From the NCBI GenBank assembly GCA_028527945.1, contig JAQQAK010000293.1, positions 1-21,654 on the forward strand: a stretch of 21,654 bases of DNA, read 5' to 3'. Each line of letters opens with the position of its first letter. The stretch's first letter is position 1. The DNA is from Spirochaetaceae bacterium (GTDB lineage: Bacteria > Spirochaetota > Spirochaetia > UBA9216). A program made the translations under genes and the position numbers. The notes under the pieces are model-generated. The model did not search any database and was not told the DNA's origin. It saw only the letters and a program-made list of their open reading frames with translations. This document shows, piece after piece, positions 15,013-21,654 of the stretch.

Positions 15013-15187
15013 ATATTAAGTTTATTGATTTTACTAAATATATGCAACTGCGTTTTATTGATAACCTTTTAGTTATTTGTGTATTTTATAGCAAAAATAA
15101 TTTTATCATTTAGTATCTCTACAGCTGCTTGGTTTGAAGCAATCAGATTTGCAGATGGTCATTTACTAATGAGTATAATTATATTGG

Positions 15188-17056
15188 TTATCTTACAAGT
15201 ACTAGTGAAAACCATGGGACATAGGTTATTAGCAATACCATCACGAGGAGAACAAGAAAGAACGGAATTACCATTTTATATATTTTTCGAAGAGGGCTTT
15301 CAAAAGCATAAGACGCAAGAAATAAGTCTAAACCAACAGGAGGAGTCAAATAACCTAACTCAAGATTTGCTAGAAAAATAATGCCTAACTGGATAGGATT
15401 TATTCCATACATTTCTCCCAGTGGTATAATTAATGGAGCTACTACCATGATTGCTGAGAAAATATCCATCAGGCAGCCTGTTATAATAAGTACACCGTTT
15501 AGTAAAAGCAGGAATACAAATGGCGATTCTACATGAGCTTTAAAAAAATCTGTAAGCATCATAGGTACTTCAGCATCTACAATAAAATATGAAAGACCTT
15601 TTGCCATTGCAACTATCATTAATACTCCGCCAATTACCGGAGCAGCATTTTTTACTATTTTTATCAAATCTTTTGGTTTCAGATTTTTATATATAAAAAC
15701 TTCAAGAATAATGGCATAAATAACAGCTACAGCACCGGTTTCTGTTATAGTTGTAAGCCCTCCAAAGTATAACGCCAATATCAGTATCGGAAGAGCTATA
15801 TCTCCTGATGCTTTTTTCAGTGAGTTCAATTTTTCAGAAATTGATACTTCCTTATTTGGTTTTGCAATTTTGGTTTTATTTTTTCTTGCGTGAAAAACAC
15901 CCATTGTAGAAAGGGCTATTACCAGAATTGTCCCAGGTATTATTCCTGCAAGAAACATTTTTTTTATGTTAATATGAGCCTGTACTCCATACATAATTAT
16001 AGGGAGGCTTGGTGGAAATAAAAGGCCAATACTTCCTGCCGATGTAATGAATCCTTTTGTGAAATTTTCTTTATATTCACCACTGTCAAGCATTATGTAG
16101 GACAATAATCCACCCAGAGCAAGTATTGTAACTCCTGATGCCCCTGTAAATGTAGTAAAGAATGCGCAGACAATTACTGTCATAACCGCAAGGCCGCCGG
16201 ACATGTTTCCAATAAAGGATTGAAGAAGATTCACAAGCCTTTGCCCACTTTTTCCTTCTGAAAGAATAAATCCAGTCAATGTGAAAAGAGGAATTGCCGG
16301 GATTGATGAGCTGGTAAGCAGGTTGTACATTTCGTTTGGAATAACTTCTAACGCTCCCCACGAGCCTGTGAAAAGGATAAAGGCTGAGCCGCTAAGTAAT
16401 AAAAAAATAGGTAAGCCACAGACTGTTAAAAGAACGAGAATTATAACAATTACTATATCTGCTGATTCAAAAAAATAGTAATAACCATCAAGCATGTTTT
16501 CAAGAAACATTGGAGGCATAAAAGGAGTTAGATAAAAAAGGTTAATAATAGTAGGAAGTGAAAGAATAAGTGCAAAGAATATGCTTAGAACGAGTTTTAA
16601 TATTCGTCTGTTCTTCCTCATTGTTGCAAATCTTATACCTGTCACAGCAAGTGAAAGGGTTATAATTAAACTTATAATATTAAGTGGAAGCCCAAGAAGT
16701 TTGTTGGTTGGATCAAAGCCTGAGATTGAAAATGATATTGAAGCAATTGCTATTGCAATAGAAAAAGAGGCGCTTATTACTTCTGTAATTGATGCTATTA
16801 TATTTTTCAGCTTCTCATTTTTCAGATAGTCTATAAAACCTAGGCTTATATGCTGCTCTTCTCTTGTGCAAATTGCTCCGGCTATCAGGGCTGTAAAAAG
16901 AGTTAGATGCCTTACTAAAGGGGCATAATCCTGAATTCCAGCTGTAAAAATTTTTCTTATTAAAATTTGAGCACATGGAAGAAGGGCTAAAGCTGCTAAA
17001 ACAATAATAATTGCTGTGTTTTCAATACGTGCAAAAATCCGGCTTCCTGTCTTCAA
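15188..17056 (-). CDS. Fused TRAP transporter permease, small + large subunits (DctQM / TatQ-M type)
   Basis: A 622-residue inner-membrane protein. The first ~175 residues hold four hydrophobic helices and look like the small DctQ subunit. From about residue 195 on it is the large DctM subunit, with some twelve helices and the typical blocks SSIPAIPLFTLTGFILSEG, FFTTFTGASGVTILALGGLL and LGYLTPPVGLDLFLAS. TRAP permeases use an ion gradient, usually Na+, to take up a substrate delivered by a periplasmic receptor. The Q and M parts are separate genes in many bacteria; the fusion matches the T. pallidum TatQ-M arrangement. The start is TTG at 17056, 3 nt after the tatP stop, with GGAG at 17067-17070. 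It is the last gene of the operon. Confidence 0.9.
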   Translation of the reverse strand: MKTGSRIFARIENTAIIIVLAALALLPCAQILIRKIFTAGIQDYAPLVRHLTLFTALIAGAICTREEQHISLGFIDYLKNEKLKNIIASITEVISASFSIAIAIASISFSISGFDPTNKLLGLPLNIISLIITLSLAVTGIRFATMRKNRRILKLVLSIFFALILSLPTIINLFYLTPFMPPMFLENMLDGYYYFFESADIVIVIILVLLTVCGLPIFLLLSGSAFILFTGSWGALEVIPNEMYNLLTSSSIPAIPLFTLTGFILSEGKSGQRLVNLLQSFIGNMSGGLAVMTVIVCAFFTTFTGASGVTILALGGLLSYIMLDSGEYKENFTKGFITSAGSIGLLFPPSLPIIMYGVQAHINIKKMFLAGIIPGTILVIALSTMGVFHARKNKTKIAKPNKEVSISEKLNSLKKASGDIALPILILALYFGGLTTITETGAVAVIYAIILEVFIYKNLKPKDLIKIVKNAAPVIGGVLMIVAMAKGLSYFIVDAEVPMMLTDFFKAHVESPFVFLLLLNGVLIITGCLMDIFSAIMVVAPLIIPLGEMYGINPIQLGIIFLANLELGYLTPPVGLDLFLASYAFESPLRKIYKMVIPFFLVLLVMVLLITYVPWFSLVLVR

Positions 17057-17059
17057 ACT

Positions 17060-18058
17060 TTATTTGCTCCTATATTCTTTTAGCATTGTAGAAACTTCAT
17101 TGTATATTTCTTTTGATACAATATTATCATCACCAACTAGCACAGAGTAATCAACCCCAAGAAGTTTTTGCCATTTCTCCTGGGTGTCAGCTTCTGGTTC
17201 ATTTATAGTGAGGCCGTTATCTACCATTACATCAATAGCTTTAGCTTCCAGTCTTTCAGCTTCTGAATAGAAGTCTTTAGACATTGAGCGAGCGGCAGCA
17301 AAGAGCTCTTCTTTATATTTGTCAGGAATTCTTCTCCATGCTTTTTCTGTAATAACAATTCCGCCTAAAACTGGAGAAACTCTCATATCAAGCATGTTGT
17401 CAGTAATTGCAAACCACTGATAAGATGCCGCCGCCATTGGTGCTGTATAAATTGAGTCTACCATACCACTTTGAAGGCTCATTAAAAGATCCGGAAGATC
17501 AACAGGAATAACATTCATTCCCATTTTTTTAAAGCAGCTGGTTAGTTCAGGCTGTGTTACAGGTCCTGAGAATTTTGTTTTTTTCATATCCTCTGGAGTT
17601 ATTACCTTGTCTCTTGTAAAGAAATTTACCCATCCGGTTTTTGACCATGTTAAAACTATAAAACCTTTTTCTTTGAATGCCTCATCAAACATTGGAGTGA
17701 CATTTTCAACTATAAAATCAAGTTCATCTTCTGATTCAAGCATAAAGGGAAGATTCATTACAAAAGAATCCGGTACAATTGACATCATGCCTGTTGATGT
17801 AAGAACTGCCATATCAATCTGACCAATTCTCATCTTTCTTATAACATCAGCCTCTCCGCCAGCAATTCCTCCAGGATAAATTTTTATCTGTACTCTGCCG
17901 TCAGTGACTTCTTTCCAGTCGTTGGCCATGCTGTTTAAAGATCTATCCCATTCAGTTCCTGAAGGGAGAAGGCTTGCCAGTTTCAGGGTTATAGCATTGA
18001 CCTGAAATACAGCTGCTGATAAAAGTAAGATCGAAAAAAGTAAAAACTTGTTTTTCAT
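17060..18058 (-). CDS. tatP: TRAP transporter periplasmic substrate-binding protein (DctP/TatP type)
   Basis: A 332-residue exported receptor of a TRAP transporter. Residues 1-22 form a signal peptide ending in VNA, with cleavage likely before ITLKLASLLP. DctP-family features are GTEWDRSLNSMANDWKEVTDG, the IYPGG block, the GQIDMAVLT segment and SLQSGMVDSIYTAP. At the place where most DctP proteins have the substrate-carboxylate arginine (consensus roughly GLKIRVP), this protein has TKFSGP with serine 164, so the usual salt bridge appears absent. This suggests a ligand other than a simple carboxylate. The gene starts 2 nt after the tatT stop and is followed by the permease 3 nt later. Confidence 0.9.
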   Translation of the reverse strand: MKNKFLLFSILLLSAAVFQVNAITLKLASLLPSGTEWDRSLNSMANDWKEVTDGRVQIKIYPGGIAGGEADVIRKMRIGQIDMAVLTSTGMMSIVPDSFVMNLPFMLESEDELDFIVENVTPMFDEAFKEKGFIVLTWSKTGWVNFFTRDKVITPEDMKKTKFSGPVTQPELTSCFKKMGMNVIPVDLPDLLMSLQSGMVDSIYTAPMAAASYQWFAITDNMLDMRVSPVLGGIVITEKAWRRIPDKYKEELFAAARSMSKDFYSEAERLEAKAIDVMVDNGLTINEPEADTQEKWQKLLGVDYSVLVGDDNIVSKEIYNEVSTMLKEYRSK

Positions 18059-18060
18059 TA

Positions 18061-19074
18061 TTATTCCTCTGTTACAATAAAAAAGTCTTCGGCATGTTCA
18101 AGCATCCATCTTGCTTTATCCTGAAAAATTGTTGTTACAAGTTCATTCGCAGGATCATCTTCAGGATTTATAGCAAGAGCTTTTTCAAGGAGTTCTTTAT
18201 ATTCTTTATAATTTTGTTCTTTTACACAAACACTTCCAGCATAGCTGCAATATGTTCCTGGGTTTGTTCCATTCGCTATTTCAAGGGCTTTTTTGAAGTG
18301 GTAGTTAACTTTGTCTCCAAGAGTTCCTGATGGAACATTATTTTTATAATAAGTTTTACTAAATAGACCAACAGTTTCTGGTGCATTTTCTTCAGCTTTT
18401 ATAATATGAGAATAGGGTAAGCTGCTATATATTTGAATAAAAATATCGTGAATAGCTCCCTTGTTAAAGTTTTCATCAAGTTCAAGAGCCCTTAAAAGCA
18501 TTGCCGATGGGATATAAAGTGTATTTGCCAATTCAAAATCAAATGGATCACAGCTGTAAGCCCCAATCCATCCGCTAGCAGCCCAGTAAAGCATACCGGC
18601 GTCTTTGGATTCGTTTGTCATTTTTAATGCTTCATCAAGCTGGCCATTTTCTACTGCTTCAGTAAAGCCTGGATGATTAAGCTCTATTCCGTCAATTATA
18701 TAATCTCTTCCGCGTATATACATTTTTTTAGCGCGGATAACCATTTCTTCCTGTTTTTTATATTCTTCATCAGGGAGCATTCCAGCTGGAGTTTGAATAA
18801 ACGCATTGGCGTACATTACAAAGTTTTTGCCTGTTGAATAGTGAAGCTCCGCGTGTTCCGGATTTGATGCAAGAACCATTTCATAGAGCTTTAAAGCCAG
18901 AGGCAGGGCATCCGCAATTAATTCCGGATCGTTATCTTTGGTGAAGACAGAAGCTCCGCCAGTTTCAGAGGACAGCATGTTTGCTGCAGATTTCATTGCA
19001 GTCTCTTCAATGGACATACATGAAGACATTGATATTACTAAAACACTTATAAATATTATTTTGAATCTTTTCAT
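18061..19074 (-). CDS. tatT: TPR lipoprotein partner of TRAP transporter (TatT type)
   Basis: A 337-residue lipoprotein. The N-terminal signal MKRFKIIFISVLVISMSSC ends at C19, a loose spirochaetal lipobox. The mature part is alpha-helical with TPR-like repeats, seen best in PELIADALPLALKLYEMVLA, HFKKALEIANGTNP and YKELLEKALAINPEDDPANE. This matches the TatT component of TPR-associated TRAP transporters described in T. pallidum, a trimer with a central cavity that binds the TatP receptor. It is first in the operon tatT-tatP-permease. A perfect -10 (TATAAT at 19083-19088) lies only 8 nt from the ATG and no ribosome binding site is seen, so the mRNA may be almost leaderless. Confidence 0.88.
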   Translation of the reverse strand: MKRFKIIFISVLVISMSSCMSIEETAMKSAANMLSSETGGASVFTKDNDPELIADALPLALKLYEMVLASNPEHAELHYSTGKNFVMYANAFIQTPAGMLPDEEYKKQEEMVIRAKKMYIRGRDYIIDGIELNHPGFTEAVENGQLDEALKMTNESKDAGMLYWAASGWIGAYSCDPFDFELANTLYIPSAMLLRALELDENFNKGAIHDIFIQIYSSLPYSHIIKAEENAPETVGLFSKTYYKNNVPSGTLGDKVNYHFKKALEIANGTNPGTYCSYAGSVCVKEQNYKEYKELLEKALAINPEDDPANELVTTIFQDKARWMLEHAEDFFIVTEE

Positions 19075-19082
19075 TAAAAAGT

Positions 19083-19110
19083 ATTATACACATTTTCAAC
19101 TTTTGGTGAA
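19083..19110 (-). promoter_or_regulatory. Promoter of the tatT-tatP-permease operon
   Basis: On the minus strand, TTCACC (19105-19110, 4 of 6) is followed after 16 nt by a perfect TATAAT (19083-19088). The start point should fall within 1-3 nt of the tatT ATG (19074). Confidence 0.5.
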
Positions 19111-19148
19111 ACTGTCTTACAGATAAAAATTCTGAAGGTTGAGCAATG

Positions 19149-19177
19149 TTGACTACCTTTACCGCAGAGAGTATCAT
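19149..19177 (+). promoter_or_regulatory. Putative promoter of pepT
   Basis: TTGACT (19149-19154) is followed after exactly 17 nt by TATCAT (19172-19177), both matching 5 of 6 bases. Transcription would begin at about 19184, immediately before the ATG at 19185. It therefore competes with the alternative upstream start codon at 19146. Confidence 0.45.
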
Positions 19178-19184
19178 AAAATAT

Positions 19185-20414
19185 ATGACTGAGAAAATTT
19201 TAGAACGGTTTATCCGTTATGCGAAAATAACAACAACTTCTGATATGCATAAAGATGTTTGTCCTTCAACTGAATGTCAATGGGAACTACTCAATTTACT
19301 TAAGAGTGAACTTGAATCGTTTGGTGTAAAAGATATTGTGTTAAATGAATATGGTTACCTTATCGCCCGGCTTGAGGCAAACACTGACAATGATTTACCT
19401 GTTATTGGTTTTATGGCTCATGTTGATACCTCTTCAGATGTTTCTGGTACGGATGTAAAACCTCAGATTCATAGAAATTATAATGGAGAAGTTATTCAGT
19501 TAAAGGATGGTGTTGTTATAGATCCTTCTTCAGATGAATGTCTTGCAAAATACGTAGGTGGAACAATTATTACATCTGATGGCACTACTTTACTTGGCGC
19601 GGATGATAAAGCTGGTGTTGCTGAAATTATGTCTGCTGTTGAATATCTGATAAATAATCCTGACATCCCTCATGGTGAAATAGAAATTATTTTTACTCCG
19701 GATGAAGAAACCGGTAAAGGAATGGATAGATTTCCACTTGAAATTCTCAAATCCGTTTTTTGTTACACTATGGATGGAGGAGAAGAGGGTGAAATTGAAA
19801 CAGAGTGTTTTAATGCATATCAGGTTAAGGTGAAGTTTGAAGGAAAGGTTATTCATCTTGGCAGTGCAAGAGGAAAGCTTGTTAATGCAGTTACTATGGC
19901 TTCTGCTTTTGTTAATATGATACCTCAGAATGAAAGTCCTGAAGCTACAGATGGCCGTTTTGGTTATTATTGTCCTCTTGAAATGAAGGCTGAACTTGGG
20001 GCTGCTGAGCTTATAATCCTTTTAAGAGATTTTGAACTGCCCGAAATCAATAGGCGAATAGAATCTTTAAAAAAACTTGGCTTGGCTGTTGAGGCTCTCT
20101 TTGAAGGTGGTAAAGTCTCTATAGAAGAAGGTAAACAGTATCTTAATATGCGGGAACATATGGATAAAGTTCCTGAAGGAATTGATTATCTGGTTAAGGC
20201 TTCAAAAGCTGCTGGTGTTGAACCTGTTTCTGAGATTATTCGTGGTGGAACAGATGGCTCCAGATTGTCTGAGATGGGAATTCCTACCCCGAATGTATTT
20301 ACTGGTGGGCATAATTTTCATAGTAAAAATGAATGGGCTGTTCTTGGTACTATGGAAAAATCATGTAAAACAATAATTAATATAGTTAAATTATGGGCTG
20401 GAGCTGAATTATAG
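19185..20414 (+). CDS. pepT: Peptidase T (tripeptide aminopeptidase, M20B)
   Basis: A 409-residue cytoplasmic di-zinc aminopeptidase that removes the N-terminal residue of tripeptides. From the start at 19185, the metal and catalytic residues fall at H79 and D81 (AHVDTSSDVSG), D140 (GADDKAG), E174/E175 (TPDEETG), D197 (YTMDGGEEGE) and H379 (GGHNFHSKNEW), nearly the same numbers as in E. coli PepT as I recall them. The beginning MTEKILERFIRYA aligns with the family start. An in-frame ATG at 19146 adds 13 residues and has the better ribosome binding site (GAAGG at 19134-19138, 7-nt spacing), so a longer protein is possible. It is divergent from tatT and 41 bp upstream of the FecR-domain gene. 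Confidence 0.93.
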   Translation: MTEKILERFIRYAKITTTSDMHKDVCPSTECQWELLNLLKSELESFGVKDIVLNEYGYLIARLEANTDNDLPVIGFMAHVDTSSDVSGTDVKPQIHRNYNGEVIQLKDGVVIDPSSDECLAKYVGGTIITSDGTTLLGADDKAGVAEIMSAVEYLINNPDIPHGEIEIIFTPDEETGKGMDRFPLEILKSVFCYTMDGGEEGEIETECFNAYQVKVKFEGKVIHLGSARGKLVNAVTMASAFVNMIPQNESPEATDGRFGYYCPLEMKAELGAAELIILLRDFELPEINRRIESLKKLGLAVEALFEGGKVSIEEGKQYLNMREHMDKVPEGIDYLVKASKAAGVEPVSEIIRGGTDGSRLSEMGIPTPNVFTGGHNFHSKNEWAVLGTMEKSCKTIINIVKLWAGAEL

Positions 20415-20421
20415 ACACTTT

Positions 20422-20430
20422 TGGTATATT
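20422..20430 (+). promoter_or_regulatory. Possible extended -10 promoter for the FecR-domain gene
   Basis: TGGTATATT is an extended -10 (TG-N-TATATT) in the 41-bp gap after pepT. It has no good -35, which extended -10 promoters may not need. The start would be near 20437, about 19 nt before the ATG at 20456. Read-through from pepT is equally possible because no terminator is seen. Confidence 0.3.
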
Positions 20431-20455
20431 TAGGGTAAAGTAGGCTGGTAGTATA

Positions 20456-21652
20456 ATGAATAAAAGATGTTTGTCGAAAATATTATTATCCCTTCTGTTT
20501 TTTATCGTTGCGCCTTCTGTTTTTGCATTAGCGCCTGTAGCACGAATTGTTTATATTGAAGGAGCTGTCTTTTTACAGCGGGATGGGGATACTCTCAATT
20601 TACAGGATTCCGATATAGGCATTGAGCTTTTTGCCTATGATTTTATTGAAACTGGTGATGATGGTTTTGTTGAAGTTGAGCTGGTTGGATATAGCCGCCG
20701 TGGTACAATTCTAAAAGTAGAAAAATGCTCTGCTTTTTATTTTAATGATATCGAAAGAAATGGTTCTGCAAAAACCACTGTTCAGATGATGGCTGGTACT
20801 ATATCTTTTCGTGTTCAAAAGCTTGCCGAAAACGAAGCTCTTAATGTTCAGACAGAAACAGCTTTAATGGGAGTTCGCGGCACAGATTTTATAGTTAAGC
20901 GTGCTCCAGATGGATCTGTCCTTGTCGTTTGTGTAGAGGGAAAGGTAGCTTGTGAAGATGACAGGCATATGGAGCGTTATGCCATGCCTGGGAGCATTGT
21001 TGAAAAAAGGCCAGGAAGTCCTTTGTCGAGAGTTGATATAGATGTTGGTGATGAAAATCTATACGAGTTATATTGGTCTGGAAAGCGTGAAGAAGTTTTT
21101 CGTGCGGGAGCAGAATCTTTTACCAGAGGTTATTCTTCTCAATATAATAGTTATCTTCCACGATTTTTGTCCGCATATGAAGCACTTCTTTCTGTAAAGC
21201 GTCAACTTGAAAATTCTGACAGAGAAAGCAATGAACTGTCTAAACTAATAACTGTTAAAGCTGATACAACAGATGAAGTTATTATGATGTGTAATATTCT
21301 GCCATTATTTGAACATTCATTTTATGCTGTTCAGGTTCTTGAGAAATATTATGAACAAGGTGAAATTCAAAGTTTAAAACTTGATAGGCATTATACTTCA
21401 GACGATTTTTTTAATGATTTTATGCGACGTAAAGATGAAATTAAGAATAAACTTGCTGATATTCGATATTGTATGAAATTGTACGATAATATTTCTCACT
21501 CTGCATCCGTAGAAACAGATAGTCGTTTTTCTCCTGCTGTTGAACCTTTAGAAAAATCAGATCTTCCTCTTTCTGAACTTGATCCTAAAACAGATTCTTT
21601 CAATACAAGGCAGGATTTACCTGATTTGCGACCAGATGGAATTGATTTCTAA
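20456..21652 (+). CDS. Exported FecR-domain protein
   Basis: A 398-residue secreted or periplasmic protein. Residues 1-24 are a signal peptide (KILLSLLFFIVAPSVFA), probably cleaved after VFA. Residues about 28-165 form a FecR domain: ARIVYIEGAVFLQRDG, then GFVEVELVG, AGTISFRVQK and the most conserved block VQTETALMGVRGTDFIV, followed by VCVEGKVACED. In FecR itself this domain senses an outer-membrane signal, but here there is no cytoplasmic or membrane segment and no sigma-factor gene nearby, so it is not a classical anti-sigma factor. Residues about 180-398 are helical, charged and unrecognised, and the last 40 are rich in Pro, Asp and Ser. The whole gene is inside the window, its TAA ending 2 nt before the edge. 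The function is unknown. Confidence 0.85.
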   Translation: MNKRCLSKILLSLLFFIVAPSVFALAPVARIVYIEGAVFLQRDGDTLNLQDSDIGIELFAYDFIETGDDGFVEVELVGYSRRGTILKVEKCSAFYFNDIERNGSAKTTVQMMAGTISFRVQKLAENEALNVQTETALMGVRGTDFIVKRAPDGSVLVVCVEGKVACEDDRHMERYAMPGSIVEKRPGSPLSRVDIDVGDENLYELYWSGKREEVFRAGAESFTRGYSSQYNSYLPRFLSAYEALLSVKRQLENSDRESNELSKLITVKADTTDEVIMMCNILPLFEHSFYAVQVLEKYYEQGEIQSLKLDRHYTSDDFFNDFMRRKDEIKNKLADIRYCMKLYDNISHSASVETDSRFSPAVEPLEKSDLPLSELDPKTDSFNTRQDLPDLRPDGIDF

Positions 21653-21654
21653 GT

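Noticed and set aside
15130..15150. Hairpin TGCTT-GGTTTG-AAGCA after the TRAP operon as terminator
   Set aside because: The stem is only 5 bp and no T-run follows it closely on the minus strand.
15079..15381. Plus-strand open frame overlapping the 3' end of the TRAP permease and the gap before arsC
   Set aside because: Most of it is antisense to the conserved end of the permease. The upstream part is AT-rich spacer with no ribosome binding site.
1..21654. tRNA, rRNA, CRISPR array, prophage or transposase genes
   Set aside because: No cloverleaf-like element, regularly spaced direct repeats or transposase/phage motifs were seen on reading both strands.

Overview
The window reads as an AT-rich spirochaete chromosome, most likely Treponema or a close relative. 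The strongest evidence is the block at 15188-19074. It encodes a TPR-type lipoprotein, a TRAP solute-binding protein and a fused small-plus-large TRAP permease in the same order as the TatT/TatP/TatQ-M system described in Treponema pallidum. A 512-residue protein resembling a spirochaete-restricted family and an exported FecR-domain protein fit the same picture. All identifications come from reading motifs; no database search was run.

Layout. 1-323: the end of a VanZ-like membrane protein that enters from the left edge. 376-527: a compact nested-palindrome element with terminal inverted repeats (MITE-like). 761-2299 (+): conserved protein of unknown function. It converges on an AMP-forming acyl-CoA synthetase (2342-3976, -) across a strong bidirectional terminator. 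4145-5978 (-): a PC4/YdbC-like ssDNA-binding protein followed by glucose-6-phosphate isomerase. 6049-7434 (-): MATE-family exporter. 7574-12831 (-): arginine operon argR-argC-argB-argD-argG-argA, with tightly packed genes, one promoter carrying two ARG boxes, and an intrinsic terminator. 13089-14510 (+): a two-gene unit of an unrecognised protein and a membrane-anchored LuxR-type regulator. 14578-15012 (-): thioredoxin-type ArsC. 15188-19074 (-): the TRAP transporter operon. 19185-20414 (+): peptidase T. 20456-21652 (+): exported FecR-domain protein.

How the genes work together. The arg operon encodes the acetylated route from glutamate to N-acetylornithine (argA, argB, argC, argD), the argininosuccinate synthase step (argG), and its own repressor. 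The enzymes that release ornithine (argE or argJ), argF and argH are not in the window. One ARG box covers the -10 hexamer of the argR promoter and the second lies 21 bp downstream, so the repressor should shut its whole operon, including itself. The TRAP operon is an uptake system whose periplasmic receptor appears to lack the carboxylate-binding arginine usual in DctP proteins, so its ligand is probably not a simple organic acid.

I found no tRNA, rRNA, CRISPR array, prophage or complete insertion sequence. The less ordinary signals are the MITE-like element, the ARG-box promoter, the arginine-less TRAP receptor, the paired unknown protein and membrane LuxR regulator, and the near-leaderless starts of the divergent tatT and pepT genes.
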